A stretch of 60,617 nt of DNA, from NCBI GenBank assembly GCA_018816765.1, contig JAHIUX010000025.1, positions 1-60,617 of the forward strand. Direction: 5' to 3'. Origin of the DNA: Bacteroidota bacterium (GTDB lineage: Bacteria > Bacteroidota > Bacteroidia > Bacteroidales > F082). Under the pieces are notes generated by a model. The model was not told the DNA's origin. It did no database searches and saw nothing but the letters and a program-made list of their open reading frames with translations. Both the position numbers and the translations under genes were made by a program. Shown here one piece after another: positions 7,788-17,742 of the stretch (positions are counted from its first letter, which is position 1; every line of letters begins with the position of its first letter).

Positions 7788-8516
7788 ATGACAGACAAGA
7801 GCAGGGGCATCGTTTTACACCAGGTAAAATACAGCGATTCGAGCCTGATTGTAAAAATTTATACCGAGACCCACGGCCTGCAGTCGTTTTTGGTAAAAGG
7901 GGTGTATGGACGGCACTCGCGCTTCAGACCAGCCCTGTTTCAACTCCTTACCCTTGTGGAACTGGTGGCCGATTTCAGGCCAAACAAAGACCTTCATTTT
8001 CTGAAAGAACTCGGCGTGGATGTGCCGTTTACAAGCATTCCGTTCAGTGTGCAGAAAAATACCATCGTGTATTTCCTGAGCGAGTTGCTGCTCAAAACCA
8101 TCAAAGAACACGAAGCCAATCCTGCCTTGTTTGGGTTTATCCACCAATCCATCGAATGGTTCGATCTGGTGAAGGAAAACTATGTCGATTTTCACCTTTT
8201 CTTCGCGCTGGAACTGACACGGCACCTTGGCTTTTATCCGAAGCTTGAAGCCGGCGACAAAGGCGAAGTGTTCGATTTGCTGGAAGGGGTGTTCAGAAAA
8301 AGCCCTCCGGCTCATTTTCACTATATCGCCTCACCCCTGTCAGAGTCATTTGCCGCGCTGTGCCGGGCCAAAACCGATGATCTTGATAAGCTGGGCTTTG
8401 ACAATGCATGCCGCAGAAAACTGCTACAGGAAATCATCCATTTCTATCGCCTGCATATTCCCGGATTCAATGAAATGAAATCGCCCGATATTTTGCGCGA
8501 AATGCTCTCAAGCTGA
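7788..8516 (+). CDS. recO: DNA repair protein RecO
   Basis: 242 residues. The N-terminal OB fold (SRGIVLHQVKYSDSSLIV, then LVKGVYG) is characteristic. The rest is the helical RecO domain, without an obvious four-cysteine zinc site, which fits Bacteroidota members. RecO works with RecR to load RecA onto SSB-coated single-stranded DNA in gap repair. It begins 4 bases after porZ ends, so translation is probably coupled, although the two functions are unrelated. Its 3' end converges on lipB. Confidence 0.88.
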   Translation: MTDKSRGIVLHQVKYSDSSLIVKIYTETHGLQSFLVKGVYGRHSRFRPALFQLLTLVELVADFRPNKDLHFLKELGVDVPFTSIPFSVQKNTIVYFLSELLLKTIKEHEANPALFGFIHQSIEWFDLVKENYVDFHLFFALELTRHLGFYPKLEAGDKGEVFDLLEGVFRKSPPAHFHYIASPLSESFAALCRAKTDDLDKLGFDNACRRKLLQEIIHFYRLHIPGFNEMKSPDILREMLSS

Positions 8517-8557
8517 AATCCGGCGCAGGATTCCGGCAAGGTCACCGGATATGCTGT

Positions 8558-9241
8558 TTAAAATGTGGCGTTAAACACCTGAGCAAAACATTGCTTCAGC
8601 TTAGCCTTAACTTCATTGATGTCGGCCGCCTGGCCCAGTTCTTTTTCGAGGGAAGTCACTCCCCTGTCGGTAAAGCCGCAGGGGTTGATCATATGGTAAA
8701 AATCCAGCACGGTATTCACATTAAACGCAAAGCCGTGCATGGTCACACCCCGGCTGGCGCGCACACCTATGGCACAGATTTTCCGCGAACGCTGCCTGTC
8801 GGCGGCATCAAGCCACACACCGGTAGCGCCCTCAAGCCTTGTAGCGTCAATATGGAAGTGTTGCAGGGTGCGGATAATGGTTTCTTCAAGGGCAAACACA
8901 TAGTCCTTTACTCCCAGCTTAACCCGGTCGAGGTTGATGATCGGATAGCCTACGATTTGTCCGGGACCATGGTAGGTAATGTCGCCCCCCCTGTTGATGC
9001 GGTAAAATGAGGCGCCACGCGAGCGGAGATAATCTTCGTTCACCAGCAGGTTTTCGGGGCTGCCGCTCTTGCCCATGGTGAACACATGCGGGTGCTCAAC
9101 AAACAGCAAATACCCTGCACTGGCAGCTTCGTGCGCTACTTCGAGGCGCGCACTCACAACCTCACTGAATAAGGTCTCCTGGTAATCCCAGGCCGCTTTG
9201 TAATCCATGAGGCCTAAGTCTACAAATTTCAAGGGGGTCAT
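8558..9241 (-). CDS. lipB: Octanoyl-(ACP):protein octanoyltransferase
   Basis: 227 residues. It shows the LipB signature (RGGDITYHGPGQIVGYP), a following KDYVFALEE helix, the segment KICAIGVRASRGVTMHGFA holding the catalytic lysine, and NPCGFTD with the acyl-accepting cysteine. It transfers octanoate from acyl carrier protein to the lipoyl domains of 2-oxoacid dehydrogenases or the glycine cleavage H protein. It lies 10 bases behind lipA on the same strand, so both steps of lipoate synthesis are made together. The start at 9241 gives the full N-terminus of the family. Confidence 0.93.
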   Translation of the reverse strand: MTPLKFVDLGLMDYKAAWDYQETLFSEVVSARLEVAHEAASAGYLLFVEHPHVFTMGKSGSPENLLVNEDYLRSRGASFYRINRGGDITYHGPGQIVGYPIINLDRVKLGVKDYVFALEETIIRTLQHFHIDATRLEGATGVWLDAADRQRSRKICAIGVRASRGVTMHGFAFNVNTVLDFYHMINPCGFTDRGVTSLEKELGQAADINEVKAKLKQCFAQVFNATF

Positions 9242-9251
9242 TGCTTGTGTG

Positions 9252-10118
9252 TTATTTGGTGATGTGCTTTTCGGCGAGGTAGGAACTCCTCACAAGGGGT
9301 CCGCTTTCAACATGGCGAAATCCCCGCTTCAGGCCTTCTTCGCGGTAAAAATCAAAGGTTTCGGGAGTGATAAAGGCTTTTACCGGCAAATGATTCCTTG
9401 TGGGCTGCAGGTATTGGCCAATGGTCATGACCGTGACGCCGGCCTTGCGCAGGTCGTCCATGGTTTCAAGCACTTCTGCTTCTGTCTCGCCCAAGCCAAG
9501 CATGATGCCCGATTTTGTGATAATCCCTGATGCAGCTATATGGGCAAGCACCTTCAGGCTCAGCTCATATTTGGCCCTGCTGCGCACCCATGGCGTTATG
9601 CGGCTTACTGTTTCCAGGTTGTGCGAGATTACTTCCGGCGCAGCTTCAATCAGCTGATTGATCAGCTCAGGCCGTCCATCAAAATCCGGAATTAAGGTCT
9701 CAAGGGTCGTTTGCGGGCTGAGCCGTTTAATCGCTTTTATCGTCAATGCCCAGATTTCGGCGCCACCGTCTTTCAAATCGTCACGGTCAACGGAGGTGAG
9801 CACACAATGCTTCAGGTTCATGAGTTTCACCGACTCAGCCACCCTTTCGGGTTCCTGCCAGTCGGCCGGTGACGGCCGGCCTGTTTTCACATTGCAGAAC
9901 CCACACGACCTGGTGCATACATCACCCAGTATCATCAGTGTGGCCGTTCCCCTCCCCCAGCATTCGTGCATATTCGGACAATGTCCGCTGGTGCAGATGG
10001 TATGCAGCTTGTGTGTTTCAACAATTTCCCTCACCGACAGGTATGACTTGCCAGCCGGCACCTTGGTTTTCAGCCATTCTGGCTTCCTTAATATCGTATT
10101 GCTTCGGTTATTTTCCAT
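9252..10118 (-). CDS. lipA: Lipoyl synthase (radical SAM)
   Basis: 288 residues. The auxiliary cluster cysteines C42, C47, C53 ([12 protein letters not shown]) and the radical-SAM cluster C68, C72, C75 (CTRSCGFC) are both intact, as is the C-terminal RSSY (about 277-280) whose serine binds the auxiliary cluster. It inserts two sulfur atoms into protein-bound octanoate to make lipoate. It is the first gene of a lipA-lipB operon, with a -7 element TAATTTTG at 10158-10165 about 40 bases upstream. Confidence 0.95.
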   Translation of the reverse strand: MENNRSNTILRKPEWLKTKVPAGKSYLSVREIVETHKLHTICTSGHCPNMHECWGRGTATLMILGDVCTRSCGFCNVKTGRPSPADWQEPERVAESVKLMNLKHCVLTSVDRDDLKDGGAEIWALTIKAIKRLSPQTTLETLIPDFDGRPELINQLIEAAPEVISHNLETVSRITPWVRSRAKYELSLKVLAHIAASGIITKSGIMLGLGETEAEVLETMDDLRKAGVTVMTIGQYLQPTRNHLPVKAFITPETFDFYREEGLKRGFRHVESGPLVRSSYLAEKHITK

Positions 10119-10157
10119 GGCTCACTGTTCCCCGCTTTCGTTCAACATTCGCTTCGG

Positions 10158-10165
10158 CAAAATTA
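10158..10165 (-). promoter_or_regulatory. -7 element of lipA-lipB
   Basis: TAATTTTG on the minus strand, an exact TAnnTTTG match 40 bases before the lipA start. No clear -33 element. Confidence 0.45.
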
Positions 10166-10293
10166 ATGATTCTTCCTTCACCAGGGTGGGGACAGCTGTC
10201 TTTGCGGGCCGATTCAACAAATCGTACCATGCAATTCCCTTAGCCCTGGCCTGCTGCTTTCTGACAGCCCTGGTATGAAAAACGAATAATACC

Positions 10294-10301
10294 TACTTTT
10301 G
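10294..10301 (+). promoter_or_regulatory. -7 element of the C25 peptidase gene
   Basis: TACTTTTG, an exact match, about 40 bases before ATG 10340 and diverging from the lipA promoter. It favours a start at 10340, or the GTG at 10322, over anything further upstream. Confidence 0.5.
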
Positions 10302-10339
10302 TTTTACAATGTAAGGCTAATGTGTTCAACAAATCCCTG

Positions 10340-13300
10340 ATGAAAAACCTGTTTCGCTGTTTGTTTATCGGTTCATTGCTCCTGATTATCAGTGGGCAGG
10401 CCATTGGACAGCAGGCAAATCAGGTCATCCGGTTTGGCGATCAGCATCATCAGGCCGGCCTTCGTATGGCTTCTGCTGACCTGAACGGGACTGTGCTCAG
10501 TTTTTCGTTGCCTGAGTTTTACCTGAACCCTGTGCGTGTTGCTGCTGATACCATGCTTGCCGTATCGATGCCCGGCGCATTTCTGCCCAATGAGGAAGGC
10601 AGTCCCGATCTGCCATCAATCAGCCGCATGATCGCCTTGCCACAGGGGGCAAAAGCAATTGTCTCCATCACTGGCTGCGACACAGTGCGGTACACCCATT
10701 TTCGCATCGCGCCGGCTGCACGGATACCAAAAGACAACGAAGCCGACGCCCCCGAGCCAGTGAAAAACACAGGCATCTACAACAACAATGCCTTCTTTCC
10801 TTCGCAATCTGTTCGGCTGAGCAAACCGATGAAAATGAGGGGAGTGGATGTGGTGATGATTGGCATTACGCCCTTTCAGTATAATCCGGTGACCCAGGAG
10901 TTGCTGGTGTTCACGCAGCTCGAGATTTCGGTACGTTTTGATGGTGGATCCAAACAACTTGGTGAACAACGCCTGAGAAGCCGGTGGTGGGATCCCCTGT
11001 TGAACGATATGGTTTTCAACAACAACATCATTCCCGGCCAGGTATATCCGCAAAACCCCATTCACAACACCGGCCAGTGCGAATACCTGATCATTGCTCC
11101 CGATGATGCTGATTTCCTGCGCTGGGCCGACTCCATCAGGATGTTCAGGATACAACAGGGGATATCATCCAATGTGGTCAGCACCACCGAAATCGGAGGA
11201 AATACCGTAACAGCCATCGAATCATACATAAACAACGCTTACAACAGCTGGGACACCCCTCCCGTGGCCGTCCTGCTGCTGGGCGATTATGGCACATCGG
11301 GAAATACGGTTGTTTCGCCCGTTTATAACAACTATTGCGCCTCCGACAATATCTTTGCCGATGTGGATGGTGATCAGCTCCCAGACCTCGTTATTGCGCG
11401 TATAACGGCAAGAAACGCATCCGAGCTGCAGGTCATGGTGACAAAATTTCTGCATTACGAACGCAAGCCACCGGTAAATCCCGGGTTTTATCAGCATCCG
11501 GTCACTGCCATGGGCTGGCAGACTTCGCGCTGGTTTCAGCTTTGCTCAGAAATCATCAACGGTTATTTCACGCAGGTGCAGGGAAAATCGCCTGTCCGCG
11601 AAAACGCCATCTACGCAGGTATGCCACAGCTCGACCCCTGGTCAGAAGCGCAAAACACTCAGGCTGTGCTCAGCTACTTTGGCGGACAGGGCTTACAGTA
11701 TATTCCCGACAGTCCTTCGTTTTTAACCGACTGGAACGGAAACGCCTCACGCATCAATGCCGACATCAATGCCGGGGCTTTTATTGTTCAGCACCGCGAC
11801 CACGGCATGGAAACAGGCTGGGGCGAACCGGCTTACAGCATTGCCGACCTCGATGGCCTGAACAATACCGACCTGCCATTTGTGTTTTCGACGAACTGCC
11901 TCACCGGGAAATTTAACCTGCCCGTTGAGTGCTTTGCCGAGAAGTTTCACCGCAGTCCGTTTGGCGCACTGGGCTTAATTGCCGCCAGCGAAGTTTCCTA
12001 TTCCTTCGTCAACGACACCTATGTTTGGGGATTGTACGATTACCTGTGGCCCGACTTCATGCCTGAGGCCGCGTCAAATCCATTGCCCAGGGGACTGATG
12101 CCGGCCTTTGCCAATGTGGCAGGAAAATATTTCCTCCAGCAATCGGGCTGGCCCTACAACAGCGAATACAAAAATCTGACCTGCCAGTTATTCCATCACC
12201 ATGGCGATGCCTTTATGGTTTTGTATTCGGAAGTGCCGCAGCAGCTGAGTGTTCATCATGATGAGGTGATTCAGGCCGAAGCCGGCATTTTTCAGCTTCA
12301 GGCTGATCAGGGCGCGCTGGTGTGCCTGAGTGTGAATGAACAGATTCTGGCACTGACGGAAGCTACCGGTGACCTGCAACAAATTCCCCTGCCTGCCGTC
12401 GCGCCCGGCTCAAACGTTAACCTGACTATCACCCGGCGGAACAGCCTGCGTTACGAAAGGATGCTCGAAGTTGTTCCAAGCAGTGGCCCGTATTGTGTTG
12501 CCGCTTCCGTAAACGTCAGCGACCAGCCCGGCAACGGCAATGGATTAAGCGAAAACGGCGAATTGGTGTACCTGAACCTGGCGGTAAAAAACCTGGGATT
12601 TGCCGACTGCGACAGCCTGGATGTCCGGTTGGGCACAACGGACGACTTCATCCGCATCATCGAAGGTGAAGCCACCTATGGCAGCATTGAGGCAGGAGAA
12701 ACCAAAACCCTCGAGCATGGATTCATGCTCTACTTCAACGATGATTTTCCCGATGGATACCAGGCCAGGGTGCAGGTTACAGCCAGTTCGGACAACAAAA
12801 CCTGGAACAGCGATTTTTTTGTTTCTGCCCGTGCATCCCTGCTCAGCACCGGCGCCTTAACTGTTGATGATCAGCTTACTGGAAACGGCAGTGGCATCCT
12901 CGATCCGGGCGAAACAGCCTTTATTCATATTCCTTTGTCCAACCAGGGTGGAACGACTGCCAACAATATCCGTGCGCGGCTGAGTACCTACAGCAAATAC
13001 ATCAGCCTGCTAACCGAAACCGCATCCATTACTGAAATTCAAGCCGGGCAGCAGGCAATCCTGCAGTTTAAGGCGTATATCGCTACCGATGCACCCGCCG
13101 ACCTGACAGCCGAAATACACCTTTCCGTGCAACAGACCGGATCTCCGTTCACCGAGACATTTTATCCGAAGATCGGACGTTACCGCGAAGATTTTGAATC
13201 GGGCGGTTTCAGCACCTTTAACTGGCAGTTTTATGGTTCTGCCTTTTGGACAATCGACGCAGTCAACCCCTATGATGGACTGTTTCATGCACGTTCGGGG

Positions 13301-14407
13301 AATATTCCTGACGAAAAAAGCTGCGTACTCAGGCTTGCATACAAAACCCTGATGAACGACAGCGTTGTATTCTACCGCAGGGTATCGTCGGAGGATGATG
13401 CCGACAGGCTGCGGTTTGTGATCGACAACCAGCAGGTTGGTTCCTGGTCGGGAACAAGCCAGGGTTATAGCCGCGAAGCGTTTTATGTTCCGCAGGGCGC
13501 GCATGTTTTCCAGTGGGTGTACGAAAAAAATGCCAGCGGAACAGATGGCGGAGACTGTGCCTGGCTCGACAACATCAGCCTCCCATCGCCAATGCGAACC
13601 ACATTGTTTGCAGGAGGTCAGGCCCGGTGTTGTGCCGGGGCCGACTTTCATTGCGATGCGAGGGCTACCAACATCAGCAGCCTGCAATGGGAAACCAGTG
13701 GCGATGGTGTTTTCACTGATGCCAGCGCCCTCGATGCCACCTATCATCCCGGAAGCGCCGACCTCATTGCCGGTCAGGTGCAACTATTTTTGCGGCTGAC
13801 GGACAACAACAACACAAACATCACCGACACGCTTAGGCTGACATTTACCCAGCCGCCTGCACAAGCCCTCAAACCCTCAGGGCCCGTTTCTGTCGATCGC
13901 CTGTTTTATAAAACCACTGAATATGTCACTTCGCCCATCGAAAATGCCGGTTCTTACGAATGGACAATGATGCCAGAATCGGCAGGCGCTGTCATCAGCA
14001 AAGGCACTTCGTCCTTGGTGGTCTGGGCCGAAGGGTTTACCGGAACTGCCCACATCGGACTAAGCGCCCTGAATGAATGCGGAACAGGCCTGGCTTCAGA
14101 AACGCTTGCCGTTGAGGTGTTCAACACCCTTATTGTGAACAACATACCTGCTGATATCCCTGTGCGGATCTGGCCCAACCCGGGCAATGGCCTGATCCAT
14201 GTGGACATGGCTGGCCATGGAGAGGGTAAGTTACTGCTTGAACTTTTCAACCAGACCGGCAACCTGGTTAAACAGGCTGAATATCCGCTTTCTGCCGGAA
14301 GTCGCACACTGACAATTGATATCACCTCGCAGCCAGCCGGTCTGTATGTGCTGGTGTGCCGGAGCAACAACACCCAATCCGTGATCAGGTATTTGCTGCT
14401 GCATTGA
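10340..14407 (+). CDS. Gingipain-like C25 cysteine peptidase, T9SS cargo
   Basis: 1355 residues from ATG 10340; an in-frame GTG at 10322 would add six. Order of parts: signal peptide (to about residue 24, ending GQQ); a propeptide-like region; a caspase-fold C25 domain with catalytic His in RDHG (H488) and Cys in TNCLTG (C520); two CARDB-like Ig modules, each opening with a GNG...GE motif (about 720-950); a MAM/cleaved-adhesin-like module (about 950-1085, starting EDFESGGFS); a PKD/Ig-like module; and a T9SS sorting domain (IWPNPGNGLIHVD to the C-terminus). Known for the family: secreted cysteine proteases, sometimes including the T9SS sortase PorU. The long adhesin tail and its own sorting domain argue for a degradative or surface enzyme rather than PorU. 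Confidence 0.82.
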   Translation: MKNLFRCLFIGSLLLIISGQAIGQQANQVIRFGDQHHQAGLRMASADLNGTVLSFSLPEFYLNPVRVAADTMLAVSMPGAFLPNEEGSPDLPSISRMIALPQGAKAIVSITGCDTVRYTHFRIAPAARIPKDNEADAPEPVKNTGIYNNNAFFPSQSVRLSKPMKMRGVDVVMIGITPFQYNPVTQELLVFTQLEISVRFDGGSKQLGEQRLRSRWWDPLLNDMVFNNNIIPGQVYPQNPIHNTGQCEYLIIAPDDADFLRWADSIRMFRIQQGISSNVVSTTEIGGNTVTAIESYINNAYNSWDTPPVAVLLLGDYGTSGNTVVSPVYNNYCASDNIFADVDGDQLPDLVIARITARNASELQVMVTKFLHYERKPPVNPGFYQHPVTAMGWQTSRWFQLCSEIINGYFTQVQGKSPVRENAIYAGMPQLDPWSEAQNTQAVLSYFGGQGLQYIPDSPSFLTDWNGNASRINADINAGAFIVQHRDHGMETGWGEPAYSIADLDGLNNTDLPFVFSTNCLTGKFNLPVECFAEKFHRSPFGALGLIAASEVSYSFVNDTYVWGLYDYLWPDFMPEAASNPLPRGLMPAFANVAGKYFLQQSGWPYNSEYKNLTCQLFHHHGDAFMVLYSEVPQQLSVHHDEVIQAEAGIFQLQADQGALVCLSVNEQILALTEATGDLQQIPLPAVAPGSNVNLTITRRNSLRYERMLEVVPSSGPYCVAASVNVSDQPGNGNGLSENGELVYLNLAVKNLGFADCDSLDVRLGTTDDFIRIIEGEATYGSIEAGETKTLEHGFMLYFNDDFPDGYQARVQVTASSDNKTWNSDFFVSARASLLSTGALTVDDQLTGNGSGILDPGETAFIHIPLSNQGGTTANNIRARLSTYSKYISLLTETASITEIQAGQQAILQFKAYIATDAPADLTAEIHLSVQQTGSPFTETFYPKIGRYREDFESGGFSTFNWQFYGSAFWTIDAVNPYDGLFHARSGNIPDEKSCVLRLAYKTLMNDSVVFYRRVSSEDDADRLRFVIDNQQVGSWSGTSQGYSREAFYVPQGAHVFQWVYEKNASGTDGGDCAWLDNISLPSPMRTTLFAGGQARCCAGADFHCDARATNISSLQWETSGDGVFTDASALDATYHPGSADLIAGQVQLFLRLTDNNNTNITDTLRLTFTQPPAQALKPSGPVSVDRLFYKTTEYVTSPIENAGSYEWTMMPESAGAVISKGTSSLVVWAEGFTGTAHIGLSALNECGTGLASETLAVEVFNTLIVNNIPADIPVRIWPNPGNGLIHVDMAGHGEGKLLLELFNQTGNLVKQAEYPLSAGSRTLTIDITSQPAGLYVLVCRSNNTQSVIRYLLLH

Positions 14408-14512
14408 TTCCAGTCCTAAGTGCCGGCGACTTAAAAAATGGCTATTGTCCCGGTTAAATTGCCAAAACAGGCATTAAATCAAAATAATTACTTTTACACC
14501 GAGAAAAACGGC

Positions 14513-16498
14513 ATGCTGATGACAAGAACATTCATACTCCTTTTTGCACTGATATTTCAGGCTGTGGTTAAGCCCGTTGCTGCCCAGCTTAAAGAAGGCG
14601 ACCCGGTTGGGAACCAACTGATCCTGCAGCTCGATGACCTGAAACACCTCGCTGATATTGAAAAAAGTTATGCATATGCCAACCTTGCTTCGCACCGCGT
14701 GCTTTCCGTCAGGCTGAAACTCGTGCTTGTGTCCTTCGACCCGCAAAAGACAGAAGCCAGCGTCCTGCTGGGTCAAATCAGGCACGACAAACACATTGTG
14801 AATGCACAACTCAACCATATTGTTTCGTTGCGCGAAACCGAAAACACCCCTGATGATCCGCTGTTTTACAACCAGTGGAACATGAACAATACCGGGCAAA
14901 ACGGAGGCACACCCGGTGCCGACATTGATGCCCTCAGGGCCTGGGATATCACCACCGGAGGCGTAACAGCACTGGGCGACACCATCGTCGTTGCGGTAAT
15001 TGATGGTGGATGCGATCAGACCCATCCTGACATTGATTTGTTTGTCAACCGGCAGGAAATCCCCAACAACGGCATTGACGATGATGGAAACAACTATATC
15101 GATGATTATTATGGCTGGAATGCCTACGACAACACTGGCAGCCAGCCCACCAGCGTGCACGCCACCCATGTGTCGGGAATTGTTGGCGCAAGGGGAAACA
15201 ATGCTGACGGGGTTAGCGGTGTAAACTGGCGGGTGAAAGTATTGTCTGTTGCCGGTTCATCAAGCAATGAATCAACTGTTGTGGCAGCCTATTCGTATGT
15301 GTATGAAATGCGCTCGCTCTACGATGAAACAAGTGGCGCCAAAGGCGCTTTTATCGTTGCCACCAATGGTTCGTTTGGTGTCAACCAGGGCCAGCCCGAA
15401 AACTACCCCATCTGGGAAGCCATGCTCGACAGCCTTGGCGCAATTGGTGTGCTGAATGCAGGCGCGACGGCCAACCTCGACGTGGATGTGGATTCTGTCG
15501 GCGATATTCCGACGGCCTTTGAAACGCCTTACCTGATTGCCGTTACCAACACCACCAAGACTGATGACCGCTATTTTTCAGCCGCTTACGGACTGCAATC
15601 CATCGACCTTGGTGCTCCTGGAACCCTGATCTTTTCTTCGATACTGAACAGCGGATACGGGTATAAAACAGGCACCAGCATGGCCACCCCACACGTGGCC
15701 GGGGCCGTTGCGCTGCTCTATTCTGCCGCAGATTCGGCTTTTATGGTCAATTACCGCAACAATCCGGCAGCGGTAGCCCTGCAGATGAAACAATTTATCC
15801 TCGATGGCACCGATCCCATTGCCGGACTCGAAGGAAAATCAGTAACCGGCGGACGCTTAAACCTCTACAATTCGCTCATGAAGCTGCTCAACAATCCCCA
15901 ACTCAATGTGGATCCCCTGCTGATTGACACAGCCATCCTGCTGGGCAACAATGGAAGTGCCGGGCTTACGGTTTCAAACACAGGTGGCGACACATTGATG
16001 TATGCCCTCAACATCCCTGCCCAGCCGGCCTGGATAAGCCTTGGTGAATACTCGGGTCAGCTTGCGGCCGGCGCGTCGGAAACAATCACGCTTAATTTTA
16101 ACAGTGCCGGACTCGATACCGGGAATTACGTCTGTGAAGTGGTGGTGACTGCCGAAGGATTCGAACCGGTGATGGTGCCCGTAAACCTGCTGATATATTC
16201 TGATGTTGGAATTGAAGAAGGGGCCGGATCATCAGGCTATGTGGCCGTGTTTCCCAATCCGTTTTCATCGGTGATCAATTGGGAATACACAGGGATGAAA
16301 GGTGGAAACATCCGCCTCGAAATTACAGATATCACCGGAAAAACCGTGTTTGGTCAGCAACAAAACGACCAGGGCCCTTCGGGACGCTTTCAGTGGCATG
16401 GTAAAGCTAATGACGGACAACAGCTTCCTGCAGGGATTTATTTGTATACACTGAAGTCGGCTGAGTCGTTTAAGCGTGGAAAAATCATGCTGAAGTAA
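14513..16498 (+). CDS. Subtilisin-like S8 serine protease, T9SS cargo
   Basis: 661 residues from the ATG at 14513; an upstream in-frame ATG at 14438 lies ahead of a near-match -7 element (TACTTTTA, 14489-14496) and would spoil the signal peptide. The signal peptide covers about residues 1-25. The catalytic triad is intact: D164 in VIDGGCDQTHPDI, H216 in HATHVSG, S389 in GTSMATPHVAG. After the protease domain comes an Ig-like module (about 465-570, VDPLLIDTAILLG to VNLLIYS) and a T9SS sorting domain (VFPNPFSSVINWEY, then AGIYLYTLKSA, ending KIMLK). It follows the C25 gene by about 100 bases on the same strand, making a pair of exported endopeptidases with different catalytic chemistry. Its end nearly touches the convergent EnvC-like gene. 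Confidence 0.88.
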   Translation: MLMTRTFILLFALIFQAVVKPVAAQLKEGDPVGNQLILQLDDLKHLADIEKSYAYANLASHRVLSVRLKLVLVSFDPQKTEASVLLGQIRHDKHIVNAQLNHIVSLRETENTPDDPLFYNQWNMNNTGQNGGTPGADIDALRAWDITTGGVTALGDTIVVAVIDGGCDQTHPDIDLFVNRQEIPNNGIDDDGNNYIDDYYGWNAYDNTGSQPTSVHATHVSGIVGARGNNADGVSGVNWRVKVLSVAGSSSNESTVVAAYSYVYEMRSLYDETSGAKGAFIVATNGSFGVNQGQPENYPIWEAMLDSLGAIGVLNAGATANLDVDVDSVGDIPTAFETPYLIAVTNTTKTDDRYFSAAYGLQSIDLGAPGTLIFSSILNSGYGYKTGTSMATPHVAGAVALLYSAADSAFMVNYRNNPAAVALQMKQFILDGTDPIAGLEGKSVTGGRLNLYNSLMKLLNNPQLNVDPLLIDTAILLGNNGSAGLTVSNTGGDTLMYALNIPAQPAWISLGEYSGQLAAGASETITLNFNSAGLDTGNYVCEVVVTAEGFEPVMVPVNLLIYSDVGIEEGAGSSGYVAVFPNPFSSVINWEYTGMKGGNIRLEITDITGKTVFGQQQNDQGPSGRFQWHGKANDGQQLPAGIYLYTLKSAESFKRGKIMLK

Positions 16499-16501
16499 GG
16501 G

Positions 16502-17728
16502 CTATCGTGCCAGCCAGAGATCGGGATCAAGGATCATACGTCCTTTCCAGAGCTCAAAATGAACTTCTGTTTTCGATTCATTTTTGTCCGTATGGATGCG
16601 GCCCACCAGTTCTTTTGTCTTCACCTTATCGCCTCTTTTCACATACACCTCTTCCAGGTTCGAGTAAACACTGAAATAATCCCCATGCCGCACAATCACT
16701 GCATAATTTGTGTTGGTGATGCGGTTTGTGCTCACAACAACACCATCGAACACCACCCTGGCATCGCTTCCGCGTGCAGTGGCGATATCGATTCCATTGT
16801 TGTTGATTGTCACCTTTTTAAGCACCGGATGAGGCTGCTCGCCAAAGCGGGCTGAGATGATTCCCCTTTCGGTAGGCCAGGGCAATTTTCCCCTGTTGAG
16901 GGCAAAAGAGTTCGACAGCTCGAGTTCCTCTGGTGTAAGCTCAAGCAGTCGGTCCTCCTTATTCACCTTCTCACCTTTGCGTTCGCTGGCAAGCCTGATT
17001 TCTTCAGCAATAATCTGCTCAATGGCCCGCTGCAACTGCTGTGCTTCTTTTTCTTTCTGCCGGAGCGACTGTTTCAGCTGGTTTTCCTTTTGCGATAACT
17101 GACTGACGACCTTGTCTTTTTTGCTCCTTTCGGTGTTCAGGTTAATCTGGGCCTTTCGTTCGTCTTCGAAAAGGAGTTGTTTTTGGTTTTTTTCCTGTTC
17201 AAGCTGGGAAAGCTTATCCTTGATCTTCGCCTGGGTTTCCTCAATTTTGGTGATCTGATTTTGCCTGAAAACAGCATATTGCTGAAAATACTTGAGACGT
17301 TCATAGGCCTGGTTAAAGTCTTCGGCCGCAAACAAAAAAACAAGCTTGTTGTAGCTGTTTCTGTTTTTGTAGGCGAAATAAATCATCCGGGCATACTCTT
17401 CTTTCATCTGTTTCAGGTTTGTTTCGAGGCGTCTCAGTTCGGTTTCTGAGCGGCGGCTTTGCTCTTCGAGTTGCAGCATTTGTTTCTGTATCGTTGCTAT
17501 CAGCGATTCCTGCTTGCCAATGCGGGCGTTGAGGATTTGCAGTTCACCCAGGGTGCTGTTTTTGCTTTCGCGGGTTTCGCCAATGAGCTTGGAGGTGAAG
17601 GATATTTCTTCTTCAAGGCGTTGTTTGTTGCTTTCGAGTTCAGCTTTGCGGTCCTGGGCAAAGCCCGATAGCCTCAGGCAGAGCAAGAGCAGAATCAAAA
17701 GACTTGGTTTGTAGCATTTCCGTTTCAT
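16502..17728 (-). CDS. EnvC-like murein hydrolase activator with degenerate LytM (M23) domain
   Basis: 408 residues: signal peptide (1-24), a long coiled coil (about 25-270, dense in Glu, Lys, Gln), and a C-terminal LytM fold. The zinc ligands of active M23 peptidases are replaced: the first His of HxxxD is Asn (NNGID), YAHL appears as YSNL, and HLH appears as EVH. It therefore should not cut peptidoglycan itself. As in E. coli EnvC, it probably activates an amidase during cell division; its amidase partner is not in the window. It is the last gene of a long minus-strand run, after the DUF4292 lipoprotein. Confidence 0.8.
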   Translation of the reverse strand: MKRKCYKPSLLILLLLCLRLSGFAQDRKAELESNKQRLEEEISFTSKLIGETRESKNSTLGELQILNARIGKQESLIATIQKQMLQLEEQSRRSETELRRLETNLKQMKEEYARMIYFAYKNRNSYNKLVFLFAAEDFNQAYERLKYFQQYAVFRQNQITKIEETQAKIKDKLSQLEQEKNQKQLLFEDERKAQINLNTERSKKDKVVSQLSQKENQLKQSLRQKEKEAQQLQRAIEQIIAEEIRLASERKGEKVNKEDRLLELTPEELELSNSFALNRGKLPWPTERGIISARFGEQPHPVLKKVTINNNGIDIATARGSDARVVFDGVVVSTNRITNTNYAVIVRHGDYFSVYSNLEEVYVKRGDKVKTKELVGRIHTDKNESKTEVHFELWKGRMILDPDLWLAR

Positions 17729-17742
17729 CCGTGAGGATAAAA

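Noticed and set aside
10340-14407. PorU (the T9SS sortase) for the C25 protein
   Set aside because: It carries long adhesin-like modules. PorU identity would need phylogeny and is not needed to explain the sequence.
16502-17728. Active M23 endopeptidase
   Set aside because: The zinc-binding residues of the LytM domain are replaced.
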